64,000 bases of DNA from Palsa-504 sp963744575 (GTDB lineage Bacteria; Actinomycetota; Actinomycetes; Streptosporangiales; Streptosporangiaceae). Made by a program: the position numbers and the translations under genes. The notes under the pieces were generated by a model that was given only the letters and a program-made list of their open reading frames with translations, did no database searches and was not told where the DNA came from. Positions 34,219-41,947 of this stretch are shown here, one piece after another (position 1 is the stretch's first letter; each line of letters opens with the position of its first letter). The stretch is taken from the NCBI GenBank assembly GCA_963744575.1, contig CAVUUF010000016.1:806001-870000 (forward strand), given 5' to 3'.

Positions 34219-35171
34219 ACCGCTTCGGGGGCGGGTTTCACGGGGGGCAGCCAGCGCCACCCGTCGTGATCGGAAAGCTCGTGGGCCCATGGGGGTTCGG
34301 CGCCGCGGCGCGTGCAGGTCACCGCCGAGGCGTAGATCGCCGCCTGCGCCGCGCCGCGCACCTTGTCCGGGTCGCGCAGGTCGGCCCGGCCCAGGCCGTT
34401 GCCGGTCCACCAGGTGAGGAAGGCGCCGCCGAACGCGTCCCCGGCCCCGACCGTGTTGACGACCGGGGCCGCCGGGACTTCGGCCCTTACCTCGCGGCCG
34501 GCGGCGAAGGCGCGCACCGGCGCCGCGCCGTCAGTGACGGCCACGCAGGCAGGACCCTGGCCGAGCAGTTCCGCGGCCGCGTCCGCGGCGTCCTGGCCGG
34601 GGAACAGGTAGGCCAGGTCCTCGGTGCTGGTCTTGACCACGTCCACCCGGCGCAGCAGCCGGCTGAGCCGGTCCAGGTAGGCCGCCCGGGAGGCGATCGC
34701 GCCGGGGCGGCAGTTCGGGTCGAGCATGACCGTGACCGCGTTGGGGAGTTCGGCCAGCAGGTGCTCCATGCTGGTCCCGACCGGCTCCATGACCAGGCCG
34801 AGGCTGCCGATGTGCAGCGCCTTGGTGCCGGGCGGCAGCACCGCCTCGCCCGGCCCGACCGCGGCGGCCGAGGTGCCGGCCAGGTAGAAGTGGTAGCCGG
34901 GCACGCCGGCCGGGTCCACGTCCACCAGCGCCAGCGTGGTCGGCGCGTCGGTCGGCACGTCGAGGGCGACCAGCACTCCGTGCCGGTCCAGGTCGGCCCG
35001 CATCAGCTGACCGAACCGGTCGCCGGACAGGCGGCCGAGGAAGGCCGTGGGCTGGCCGAGCCGCGCCACTGCGCGGGTGACGTTGAACGGGCCGCCGCCC
35101 AGCCGGGGATCGACGTGGCCGGCCGGGTCGACGATCAGATCGATCAGGGCCTCGCCTGCGACAGTTATCAT
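34215..35171 (-). CDS. PfkB-family carbohydrate kinase
   Basis: 318 aa from the ATG at 35171. Ribokinase fold: GEALIDLIVDPAGHVDPRLGGGPFNVTRAVARLG at the N-terminus and the catalytic anion hole PVVNTVGAGDAFGGAFLTWW with the base Asp. Fructokinase-like; the sugar cannot be fixed. TAGAGT lies 7 nt before the ATG and no Shine-Dalgarno site is seen, so it is probably leaderless. A GTG three codons upstream is the alternative. Confidence 0.9.
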   Translation of the reverse strand: MITVAGEALIDLIVDPAGHVDPRLGGGPFNVTRAVARLGQPTAFLGRLSGDRFGQLMRADLDRHGVLVALDVPTDAPTTLALVDVDPAGVPGYHFYLAGTSAAAVGPGEAVLPPGTKALHIGSLGLVMEPVGTSMEHLLAELPNAVTVMLDPNCRPGAIASRAAYLDRLSRLLRRVDVVKTSTEDLAYLFPGQDAADAAAELLGQGPACVAVTDGAAPVRAFAAGREVRAEVPAAPVVNTVGAGDAFGGAFLTWWTGNGLGRADLRDPDKVRGAAQAAIYASAVTCTRRGAEPPWAHELSDHDGWRWLPPVKPAPEAV

Positions 35172-35582
35172 GCGCTGCACTCTACGGTCGGGTCAGCGTG
35201 CCGCGGCCAGCAGGTCGCGCTGGTACCGCCGGCACCATCGCCGGCCAGGGAATCAAGTGGCACACCAGGCCGTCATGACCAACCCGTTCGGGTGCATCCT
35301 CGCGGAAACTGGTGGCCAGTACGCGAGCGCCGGATACGCCGCGCGGGCCCGGCTCATCCCAATACGCGGGAAATTTGACCCGAACGGGCGCAGCTTCAGC
35401 CACTCTTCCCTGTCTTGTTTTGCCGTGCCGGAAACGCCTCCTTGACCTGGTGCGTTGGCCTTGCGCGCACCCGCGCGGGCGGGAATAATGTTCGCTGCGC
35501 GGTGAAGCCCCACGGTTAGCCGCCGTTCAGGTCCAGACACGCGGCCTAGTCCTTTCGCGCGGACAGATGATGGTGGTGGTAC
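35172..35582. other. Intergenic region between PfkB and STAS genes, nothing clear
   Basis: 411 bp between divergent genes. Short frames crossing it have no family features. A TTGACC at about 35442 and an AT-richer stretch at 35486-35495 may belong to the STAS promoter, but no convincing -35/-10 pair was found. Confidence 0.4.
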
Positions 35583-36002
35583 GTGTCTCAAGAGCGCTAT
35601 CCGGTGCTGTGGATCGGCCAGGTAGCCGTGGTCACCCTGCCCGCGGAGATAGACGTGACGAACGCCGACGCGGTCCATGAGGAACTCCTCCGCGTCATGG
35701 AGCAGGGCACGACGTTGCTGATCGCGGACATGAGCAAGACCAGCTTCTGCGATTCCGCCGGAGTAAGCGCCCTGGTCCGCACGTTCAGGCGGGCGAACGC
35801 CGGTAGGAGTGCCATGCGACTGGTGGTCAGCACGCCGGCGGTGCAGCGAGTCCTCTCGATAACCGGGGTCGACCGTCTGGTGGACATTTACCCCAGCGTC
35901 ACCGCGTCGCTGGCGGTCACGCACGACCAGGCGGCGCTGTCCGGCCAGGCCTGGCCGGACAGCGCCGCCGCGAAGGCCGATACCGATGGCGGCACCACTT
36001 AG
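35583..36002 (+). CDS. STAS-domain anti-sigma factor antagonist
   Basis: 139 aa from a GTG at 35583. The SpoIIAA/RsbV-like fold is clear: VAVVTLPAEIDVTNADAVHEELLRVM, then the phosphorylatable Ser58 in KTSFCDSAGVSALVRTFRRA, and RVLSITGVDRLVDIY. Such proteins free a sigma factor by binding its anti-sigma kinase. No kinase or sigma gene adjoins; a convergent GAF-ANTAR gene with a sigma-B-like promoter and an HATPase at 47 kb are possible partners by type only. Confidence 0.87.
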   Translation: MSQERYPVLWIGQVAVVTLPAEIDVTNADAVHEELLRVMEQGTTLLIADMSKTSFCDSAGVSALVRTFRRANAGRSAMRLVVSTPAVQRVLSITGVDRLVDIYPSVTASLAVTHDQAALSGQAWPDSAAAKADTDGGTT

Positions 36003-36103
36003 GGACACTGCGTTCGGACACTGCCTGGGGTAGCCTCTTGGAGGCGCCGTCTTAGCGGCGCCGTCTTGGGGCCTCGTCTCTGGTGCCTCGTCTTTGGGCC
36101 CGT

Positions 36104-36865
36104 CTAGGAGCGCCCGACCTCGAAGGGCGGGGCGGGCTGCGGGGGCTCGCCGGTCACGCTGGTTACGACCGCGCTGGCAATTTCCCGCAGCTTCACATTG
36201 CTGTTCTGGGAGGCGGCCCGCAGGATCGCGAACGCGCGGGCCTGGGTGCACTGCTCTCTGGCCATGATTATGCCGAGCGCCTGATCAATTACGGTGCGCG
36301 AGGTCAGCGATGAAAGCAACTGCTCGATAAGGGCGGCATGCGAGGCCAGCCTGATGGCCAGGGTCAGCGCGCCGGAAGCATTGTCCGCGAAGTTCTCGGC
36401 GCGCTGCGCCTCAGCCGTGCCGAACGCCGAGGCACCGCGCGCATACAGGTTGAGGGCGCCGACCGGCTTGCCCTCCGCGCTCAGCGGCAAGGCCAGGCAG
36501 GAACGGATCCCGTTCGAGGCGGCCCGCGCCTCGAACTCGGGCCAGCGGGCCTTTTCACTGGTGTCCTCGATGCGCACCATACAGCCGTCCCGCATCGCGT
36601 GGAGGCACGGGCCGTCGTCGAGTTCGTATTGCACCTCGTCCACCCGCGCGGCGACCTCGTCGCTGCACGCCACCGTGACCGGCCGGCCATCGGGCTGCAT
36701 GGTCATGCCGCACGACAGGCCGCCGCTCACCAAGCGGGCCGCCAGCACGGCCATCTCGTGCAGGAACTGCTCGACGCTCTGCGTGTTGAGCAATGCGTCA
36801 TGGAGTTCCTTAAGATCCCCTTCAGTGAATTGCGTTGTGTCATCTGCCGCGAGTTCTCTTGTCAT
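36104..36865 (-). CDS. GAF-ANTAR transcription antitermination regulator
   Basis: 253 aa from the ATG at 36865 (AGGTG upstream; a GTG at 36871 is also possible). A GAF domain (SVEQFLHEMAVLAARLV to LYARGASAFG) is followed by ANTAR, about residues 170-225: LLSSLTSRTVIDQALGIIMAREQCTQARAFAILRAASQNSNVKLREIASAVV. ANTAR domains bind paired RNA hairpins to prevent termination. A sigma-B-like promoter and a short palindrome lie upstream. Its RNA target is unknown. Confidence 0.9.
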   Translation of the reverse strand: MTRELAADDTTQFTEGDLKELHDALLNTQSVEQFLHEMAVLAARLVSGGLSCGMTMQPDGRPVTVACSDEVAARVDEVQYELDDGPCLHAMRDGCMVRIEDTSEKARWPEFEARAASNGIRSCLALPLSAEGKPVGALNLYARGASAFGTAEAQRAENFADNASGALTLAIRLASHAALIEQLLSSLTSRTVIDQALGIIMAREQCTQARAFAILRAASQNSNVKLREIASAVVTSVTGEPPQPAPPFEVGRS

Positions 36866-36882
36866 CGGCACACCTATCTAAT

Positions 36883-36903
36883 GGATACGCACCCCGCGTA
36901 TCC
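36883..36903. other. 8-bp inverted repeat in the GAF-ANTAR leader
   Basis: GGATACGC / GCGTATCC around a 5-nt loop, 12-18 nt upstream of the start codon, inside the transcribed leader if the promoter at 36933-36956 is used. It may be an operator or RNA hairpin. The loop does not fit the ANTAR hexaloop rule. Confidence 0.45.
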
Positions 36904-36932
36904 TTACGTTCATCTTCATCTTTTCTGGCCTA

Positions 36933-36956
36933 CTACCCTTTGCTGGCAAATCAAAC
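36933..36956 (-). promoter_or_regulatory. Sigma-B/F/H-type promoter for GAF-ANTAR gene
   Basis: Minus strand GTTT (36956-36953), 14-bp spacer, GGGTAG (36938-36933). This matches the stress-sigma consensus of actinobacteria (GNNT-N14-16-GGGTAY) except for the last base. Confidence 0.45.
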
Positions 36957-37100
36957 GTTGACGCCGCGACCTCCGGAGCCGGCCCAAGAATCGCCGAAGT
37001 CATGCCGGGCATAGTCCGGAACCCTTTGCGGCAAGCGCCAAACGTCATACGACTCGGCGCCTGGCCCGCGCTTCGCCGACCCGCGTCGGCCGCCGACCGC

Positions 37101-37195
37101 ACCGGCCCCCGGCAGCCCGCCCGGCTTCACCGGCCCCCGGCAGCCCGCCCGGCTTCACCGGCCCCCGGCAGCCCGCCCGGCTTCACCGGCCCCGG
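37101..37195. repeat. 28-bp tandem repeat (three exact copies plus partial)
   Basis: Unit ACCGGCCCCCGGCAGCCCGC followed by CCGGCTTC, repeated exactly at 37101, 37129 and 37157, with a partial fourth copy. It lies in the 36957-37456 stretch without a gene. The unit length is not a multiple of three, so it is unlikely to be coding. Confidence 0.9.
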
Positions 37196-37260
37196 GCCCC
37201 GCCCCGCTTTCGCCCTGGGGCCGCCCGGCACCTCCCTCTCCCCTGGCTGAGAGACGTGAT

Positions 37261-37298
37261 TGTGACATCCTGCACATTAGGGTGTGCAGGATGTCACA
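37261..37298. other. 16-bp perfect hairpin TGTGACATCCTGCACA
   Basis: Perfect 16-bp arms around loop TTAGGG, 159 bp beyond the stop of the VOC gene. Its base composition is much less GC-rich than the surroundings and there is no U-run. It may be a terminator, an RNA element or a dimeric-protein operator. Confidence 0.6.
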
Positions 37299-37438
37299 TC
37301 CACACCCAAACGGCTAGCGATTCAGAGTTAGCCGTGATAGCAGAGCGGCACATGATTCCGGGCTAGCCATGCCGACCGGACGTGACGCACGGTGCGGAAC
37401 CCCATGATGTCCCGTGCGGCATACCTCTGAGCCGCCCT

Positions 37439-37474
37439 TTACCTGGGGGCCTCGACTTACCTGGGGGCCTCGAC
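37439..37474. repeat. 18-bp tandem duplication at the VOC gene 3' end
   Basis: TTACCTGGGGGCCTCGAC twice, head to tail. The second copy is the end of the VOC coding sequence (VEAPR plus stop), so the first is a duplicated tail outside the gene. Confidence 0.85.
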
Positions 37475-37828
37475 GATCTCGAACCTGTTGCCGTCGGGGT
37501 CCTTGAACTCGAACATGGGCGGCACGCCGGGCCAGCGCAGCAGGTCCCCGACCTTGATGCCGCGCTGGCGCATGACCGAGTGCTCGGTCTCGGCGTCCGG
37601 CACCAGGAAGCGGATGCCGGTGTCGGCCCCGGTGTCCGGGTTGGCGACCAGCGCGACCGTGGTAGACGCGCCGGGCGCCGCGACCGTGATCCAGCGCAGG
37701 CTCTCCCCGATCCGCGCGTCGAGCCGCTTTTCGAAACCGAGCGTGCCGACGAAGAACTCCACCGCCTTGTCCTGGTCGCTGACCGGGATTCCCACGGTGC
37801 CGATGTCGGTGATGGTGGTCTGTGGCAT
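37457..37828 (-). CDS. VOC (glyoxalase/bleomycin-resistance fold) protein
   Basis: 123 aa. Paired beta-alpha-beta-beta-beta motifs: VGIPVSDQDKAVEFFVGTLGFEKRLDARIGESLRWITVAAPGA and FLVPDAETEHSVMRQRGIKVGDLLRWPGVPPMFEFKDPDGNRFEIVE. Metal-ligand positions end in the usual Glu of FEIVE. It lies 51 bp downstream of an ArsR-SRPBCC regulator and is probably in its operon. Substrate unknown. Confidence 0.88.
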   Translation of the reverse strand: MPQTTITDIGTVGIPVSDQDKAVEFFVGTLGFEKRLDARIGESLRWITVAAPGASTTVALVANPDTGADTGIRFLVPDAETEHSVMRQRGIKVGDLLRWPGVPPMFEFKDPDGNRFEIVEAPR

Positions 37829-37879
37829 TTTCCGTCTCTCCTCGTGTTGCCGATGGACGTGAGTGCGTGCTTGGTCCCG

Positions 37880-38641
37880 TCATGCCTGCTGCTGGTAGAG
37901 CAGCGAGCCGGGAGTGGTCAGCGTCTGGCCGGTTTCGAGCCAGGTCTTCAGGCCGGACAAGATCATCGGCCAGCCGCCATACAGCTCCGGCGACGCGTCC
38001 GCGGCGAGCTGGTCGTGGATGACCGTCAGCCGGCACGAGTCCCCGACCGGCTCGATTTCCCACGTCACCCTCGAGGTGCCGGCCCGCTCCGCTTCCGGGC
38101 CCCACTGGGCGCGCATCGACTGCACGAGACGGTGAGGGGGATCGACGACCAGGTTCTCGCCCTCGATGAGAGGCCGCTCCGCGGCCGGGTGACCGAGCCG
38201 GTAGGCCGAGCCTACGGCCCAGTCCGACTCGATCGACGCGCCGAAGTGGTACTTCGCCCGGATCGCCGGGTCGGTGATCGCCTCCCACAGCCGCTCGGGC
38301 GTGGTGCGGATGTAAATCTCGAAGACCTTCTCCATCTGATCCTCCAGCTGGCGCTTCAGGCCGGTGAGCCCGGCGGCCCACGGCTCGGTGTACTTACTCA
38401 CCCACCGGTCGTGGACCTGGTGGATCGGGACCGGGTTGAGATAGTGCAGCTTCTCGCGGCCCCGCCGCCTGCTCACGACGAGCCCGGCATCCTCGAGGAT
38501 CTTCAGGTGCTTCGCCACGGCGATGCGCGTCATGTCATGCCGCGCCGTCAGGGACACGAGCGTCTGGCCGTCGCGGGCGAACAGCTCATCAAGCAGCGCC
38601 CGCCGGGTCGGGTCGGCCAGGGCCCGGAACACCGGATCCAT
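37880..38641 (-). CDS. ArsR-type HTH regulator fused to an SRPBCC (AHSA1) domain
   Basis: 253 aa from the ATG at 38641. Residues 1-90 are an ArsR winged helix (MDPVFRALADPTRRALLDELFARDGQTLVSLTARHDMTRIAVAKHLKILEDAGLV); residues about 105-250 are an AHSA1/CalC-like lipid-cup domain (KVFEIYIRTTPERLWEAITDPAIRAKYHFG). The fusion puts ligand pocket and DNA reader in one chain; the two are often separate adjacent genes. Its promoter spacer is itself a perfect palindrome, so autoregulation is very likely. The next gene is a VOC protein. Confidence 0.93.
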   Translation of the reverse strand: MDPVFRALADPTRRALLDELFARDGQTLVSLTARHDMTRIAVAKHLKILEDAGLVVSRRRGREKLHYLNPVPIHQVHDRWVSKYTEPWAAGLTGLKRQLEDQMEKVFEIYIRTTPERLWEAITDPAIRAKYHFGASIESDWAVGSAYRLGHPAAERPLIEGENLVVDPPHRLVQSMRAQWGPEAERAGTSRVTWEIEPVGDSCRLTVIHDQLAADASPELYGGWPMILSGLKTWLETGQTLTTPGSLLYQQQA

Positions 38642-38648
38642 GTGGGCC

Positions 38649-38678
38649 ACAATAGGAAACCATTTGGTTTCCTGTCAA
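38649..38678 (-). promoter_or_regulatory. Leaderless promoter whose spacer is an 18-bp palindrome
   Basis: Minus strand TTGACA (38678-38673), then the 18-bp spacer GGAAACCAAATGGTTTCC (8-bp arms, 2-bp centre), then TATTGT (38654-38649), then 7 nt to the ATG. A repressor on the palindrome would cover the whole promoter. Confidence 0.8.
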
Positions 38679-38724
38679 GAGCGGGCGACCATCGCGATGA
38701 CAGGGCCAGCCGCCAGGACGCGAA

Positions 38725-38783
38725 GCGGCGGACCGCCGCGGGCCCGGTGCGGTCCGCGGCGGACCGCCGCGGGCCCGGTGCGC
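38725..38783. repeat. Direct repeat, about 27 bp with 31-bp period
   Basis: GGCGGACCGCCGCGGGCCCG (and flanking bases) occurs twice, offset by 31 bp. Each copy contains the palindrome GGCGGACCGCC. Confidence 0.75.
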
Positions 38784-38906
38784 TCCAAGCCCGGACCAGG
38801 CTCGTCCTGACCGGGCGTGCGGACCCCACGATGAGCGGGTGTGACAGCAGTGACACGCGATGCACCCGCCTGTCCCGGCGAGCCTATTCCCGCGGGTTCA
38901 TAACGA

Positions 38907-38945
38907 CATCGCTGTCACAGCGATGCTGCTCCAGCAGCAGCGATG
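38907..38945. repeat. Cluster of short inverted repeats
   Basis: CATCGCTG-TCA-CAGCGATG, then CTGCT-CC-AGCAG, then another CAGCGATG. The 8-mer appears three times in alternating orientation, like a small iteron or operator cluster. Confidence 0.6.
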
Positions 38946-39062
38946 CCACATCGATGCAGTTATCCGGGGAGGGCGCGGGCTCGGGATCCGGGTCCGGAGA
39001 GAGGTACTGGGGCGCGCGTGGCTGGTGGGGCTGTCGGGAAGTCCGCCCGTCAGGAGATGATC

Positions 39063-39125
39063 ATGCCCGCGCACCTTTCCCGCATGCCCGCGCACCTTTC
39101 CCGCATGTTCGCACACCTTTCCCGC
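39063..39125 (+). repeat. 21-bp tandem repeat, three copies
   Basis: ATGCCCGCGCACCTTTCCCG plus C, twice exact and once with three changes. On the plus strand each unit would read MPAHLSR. It may be part of a leader peptide or a non-coding repeat. Confidence 0.8.
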
Positions 39126-39241
39126 CCGGGTCGCTCACCGACTTCTGGCATTCCGGTTATTCCGCCGCGCGACGGCCCCGGAACAGCCGCGTCGCACAAA
39201 TTACCTGGGACCGTTCTTGGTGTACCTGTCGCAAGGAACGA

Positions 39242-39430
39242 TTAGTGGCGCTGGACGGCTGGCTTGCCAGCCAAGCGAGCCGCGCAGACAGGCGACAGTT
39301 TCGCGGAGGCGGCAGATCTCTGGCGCTGCGACTTGATTACCGTGGCAGCATCGTCTTCGAGCGTCCCGGTCATATCGATGACATAGCCGCAGTTTGAGCA
39401 CCGGAACCGCCCCGGCGTCGTGCCATTCAC
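39242..39430 (-). CDS. Possible small zinc-ribbon-like protein (weak)
   Basis: 62 aa from a GTG at 39430. FRCSNCGYVIDMTG has a CxxCG knuckle, and a single further Cys occurs near the end. Codon use is only moderately GC3-rich and no ribosome site is clear. It could be a remnant of a longer zinc-ribbon gene or chance. Confidence 0.22.
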   Translation of the reverse strand: MNGTTPGRFRCSNCGYVIDMTGTLEDDAATVIKSQRQRSAASAKLSPVCAARLAGKPAVQRH

Positions 39431-39717
39431 ACGGTCCGCACAGACAACTGGGCCGTCACCCTCGATCCGTACAGCCGTTGAATTTAATGATGTAACTGCT
39501 GGAACGCCGACGGAAGTTGTGCGCTGGCACGAATCCTGTGGCGCAATTCTTGTACCGCTGCCACAAACGGCCATTTCCCGCGCGGCTCGCGTGGTCGACG
39601 GCAGGCCTGGTGAGCCAGGACGGGGAGCAGGCCGCCGTCGCTCCCGGGGCACGGGTTCTCCTGCAAGAACGCCGCTGACGGTATACTCATGACGAGCCCC
39701 TTAGGAAGCGATGACGT

Positions 39718-40329
39718 GTGGCAGTGACAGACCGGCGTCGGCTAGTGAACCACTCACCAGATGACAGGCAGGACAGCGGACGCGAGCGGCTGAGCCGCGC
39801 GGCGTATGAGCTATTCAGCCGCGAAGGCGTCCGGGCGGTCGGCGTTGACGCGGTCATCGCCAGAGCGGGCACGGCGAAGATGACGCTCTACCGGAATTTC
39901 CCGTCCAAGAATGACCTGATTCTCGAATTCCTGCGCCGCCGCGAGCAGCTCTGGACGCACGAATGGCTGGAGGCGGAGAGCCGCCGACGCGGCGAGACGC
40001 CGCGCGAGCAACTGCTGGCCATATTCGACGTGTTCGCCGAGTGGTTCGGCGAGCCGGACTTCGAAGGCTGCTCGTTCCTCACCACCATGATCGAGATCAA
40101 TGACCGGGAGCACCCGGTCCACCGGGCGGCTGTAGGGTACCTCGCGAATATCCGCGGTTATATCGAAACGCTCGCCAGCGAGGCCGGAATCCGCGACGCC
40201 GATTCGTTCGCGCGGAAATGGCACATCCTCATGAAAGGCTCCATCATGGCGGCTCATGAGGGCGACAAGGTGGCTGCCGTCCGTGCCCGCGAACTCGGCG
40301 AACTGCTGCTCTCCGAGCACGGCTGCTGA
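39718..40329 (+). CDS. TetR-family transcriptional regulator
   Basis: 203 aa from GTG at 39718 with AGGAAG upstream. The N-terminal HTH RERLSRAAYELFSREGVRAVGVDAVIARAGTAKMTLYRNFPSKNDLILEFLRR is a clear TetR DNA-binding domain; the C-terminal ligand domain includes EGCSFLTTMIEINDREHPVHRAA. It converges with the MetE-like gene. A GAGAC-N6-GTCTC site upstream of that gene (41703) is a possible target. Confidence 0.92.
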   Translation: MAVTDRRRLVNHSPDDRQDSGRERLSRAAYELFSREGVRAVGVDAVIARAGTAKMTLYRNFPSKNDLILEFLRRREQLWTHEWLEAESRRRGETPREQLLAIFDVFAEWFGEPDFEGCSFLTTMIEINDREHPVHRAAVGYLANIRGYIETLASEAGIRDADSFARKWHILMKGSIMAAHEGDKVAAVRARELGELLLSEHGC

Positions 40330-40356
40330 ACGACCGGGCCACGGCGGTCAGGCTTC

Positions 40357-40399
40357 GGCGGCAGGGCGTCCGAGCTACCGGGCCGGGCGCCCTGTCGCC
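40357..40399. terminator. Hairpin between convergent tetR and metE-like genes
   Basis: Twelve-bp stem GGCGGCAGGGCG / CGCCCTGTCGCC with one G-T pair and a 19-nt loop. No U-run; candidate bidirectional terminator. Confidence 0.45.
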
Positions 40400-40405
40400 T
40401 CGCGA

Positions 40406-41581
40406 TCAGCTGACGCCGAGCGTCTCCGCAGCCAGCCTGGTGCCCTCCACCCGGTTGGTGATCTTCTGCCAGGCAGTCTCGCGGGCGAAGTCGGGTGACC
40501 CGTGGCTGGGTTTCTCGTCGATGCTGAACGGCGAGAACCCGCAGTCATCGGTGGCCCCGAGCTGCTCCTTGGGGATGAATCTGGCCGCCCGGATCAGGGT
40601 ATCGCGGACCTCTGCTGGGCTTTCCACCCGCGGGTTCAGCGGATTGATGACCCCTACGTAGGCCATCTGCGTTACCCCGTTGGCGTCGTCTCGCAGGTGC
40701 TCCCCGATGAGCTGGTAGACCCGGTCCTTGTCCCGTTCGCTGGCCAGCTGGATCAGGAAGTACCCGGCGTTCATCTGGAACATGCTAGGCAGCAGGTCGC
40801 TGTAGGGAACGTCGGCGCTGTGCACCGAGTCCCGGTCGCCGCCCGGACAGGTGTGTATGCCGATCTGGGTCCGCTCCTGCGGGCTGAACCGCTCAAGCAC
40901 CCGATTGTTCAGCTCGATGAAGTGGGGCAGCAGGTTCCGGCCAGTCCACGGATTGCGGTGATCGTTCCTCGTAGCCAGCCGTCCCTCAGTGAAGTCGACC
41001 GACACCCGGGCGGCCCCGGCGGCGAAGGCCTGCCTGATGTCCTTCTCGCACTCGTTGACCAGGTCCGCCTCGAAATCCTGCCGGGAGTAGCCGGGGATCT
41101 CCTGGTCCAGCGGGTACAGCAGGGCCAGCATCGACGGGGCGATCACCGCCTGCTTCATCGGCTTGTGCGCAAGCCCGATGGACTTCTTCAGCGTGTCCGC
41201 GGCGTAGGTCTTGTACCGGAACGGGCCGCCGGTGAGCCGGGGCAGTTGCCTGCTGTGACCGTCGGCGAAGATCGCGAAGTACTGGCCGCCATCTCCGGCC
41301 AGGTGATCGGCCAGCCCGGTGCCGGCCAGCGTGTCGGTGATCGCATAGGTGGCGAAGCTCGACCAGCGCTGCTCGCCATCGGAGATGATCGGCGCCCCGG
41401 TCGCCTCCAGATGCTCGATCGAGTCCCTCACCGCCTTGTCCTGTTCGGCCTCCAGGTCCTCACGGGTGATCTCCCCTGCGTCGTAGCGGGCGTAAGCCTG
41501 CTGCAGCCAGCTCGGCCGCGGCAGCGAACCGACGGGCTCGGTCGGAATCCCGGTGGCGGTCCTAGGGTCGTAATCGGTCAT
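40406..41581 (-). CDS. MetE-like cobalamin-independent methionine synthase family protein
   Basis: 391 aa from the ATG at 41581 (GAAGGAG upstream). It corresponds to the C-terminal catalytic barrel of MetE only: EPVGSLPRPSWL at the start, zinc-ligand motifs His243 and Cys245 (IHTCPGGDRDS) and Cys347 (DDCGFSP). Stand-alone members act as methyltransferases on varied thiols or are uncharacterised, so true methionine synthase activity is not assured. A methionine-independent role is possible given the neighbouring TetR. Confidence 0.82.
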   Translation of the reverse strand: MTDYDPRTATGIPTEPVGSLPRPSWLQQAYARYDAGEITREDLEAEQDKAVRDSIEHLEATGAPIISDGEQRWSSFATYAITDTLAGTGLADHLAGDGGQYFAIFADGHSRQLPRLTGGPFRYKTYAADTLKKSIGLAHKPMKQAVIAPSMLALLYPLDQEIPGYSRQDFEADLVNECEKDIRQAFAAGAARVSVDFTEGRLATRNDHRNPWTGRNLLPHFIELNNRVLERFSPQERTQIGIHTCPGGDRDSVHSADVPYSDLLPSMFQMNAGYFLIQLASERDKDRVYQLIGEHLRDDANGVTQMAYVGVINPLNPRVESPAEVRDTLIRAARFIPKEQLGATDDCGFSPFSIDEKPSHGSPDFARETAWQKITNRVEGTRLAAETLGVS

Positions 41582-41702
41582 GGCTGGTTCTCCTTCAGGT
41601 TGTCTGCGAGCGCGCGGTGGCTCGGCGAGGAGCGTAGCTTGCCGTAACCCGGCTGAACGAAGCTCGTCCAGGGCGGCATGCACCCGGCCCGTTAGGTATA
41701 GA

Positions 41703-41718
41703 GAGACCGGCCTGTCTC
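41703..41718. promoter_or_regulatory. Candidate TetR-type operator GAGAC-N6-GTCTC
   Basis: Near-palindrome GAGACCGGCCTGTCTC in the 41582-41947 gap, 122 bp upstream of the MetE-like start. The minus strand TATACC beside it could be a -10. The rest of this 366-bp gap shows nothing definite. Confidence 0.35.
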
Positions 41719-41947
41719 ATACGGCTAGGTTGGAGCATAGACCTGCTGCCCACGGCGGTCAACGGGATGTTACGCAGGTATCTCGCTCCAGGTCCCTGGC
41801 CGGCCGCCGTCCGGTACGAGGTCGCCGCGGGGCTCTGCGCTGCCGGTCAGCTTCCAGCCCATCGCGTCAGCACAGCCGGGTACCGCAGGAGGCGCCGGCC
41901 TCGATCAGCTCCTCCCGGGAGCCCCGGTGCGTGCCCCAGATGCGCCT

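Larger units (their letters stand above)
38679..39717. other. 1-kb repeat-rich stretch without a convincing gene
   Basis: It contains a direct repeat of about 27 bp with 31-bp period (38725-38783), a cluster of CATCGCTG/CAGCGATG palindromes (38907-38945), a 21-bp triple repeat (39063-39125) and one weak small frame (39242-39430). No long frame shows family features. TATACT at 39682-39687 may be the -10 of the tetR gene. Confidence 0.6.

Noticed and set aside
36883..36903. ANTAR target RNA hairpin
   Set aside because: The loop is five bases and lacks the A1/G4 hexaloop pattern; only one hairpin is present.
37101..37195. CRISPR array
   Set aside because: The 28-bp units are contiguous with no spacers and no cas genes are near.
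37314..38381. 355-aa minus-strand frame overlapping the VOC and ArsR-SRPBCC genes
   Set aside because: It is an out-of-frame shadow of two well-supported genes, with Arg/Gly-rich shadow composition.
39063..39125. Leader peptide MPAHLSR repeats
   Set aside because: No ribosome site, no downstream operon in register, and the surrounding frame has no coding character; kept only as a repeat.
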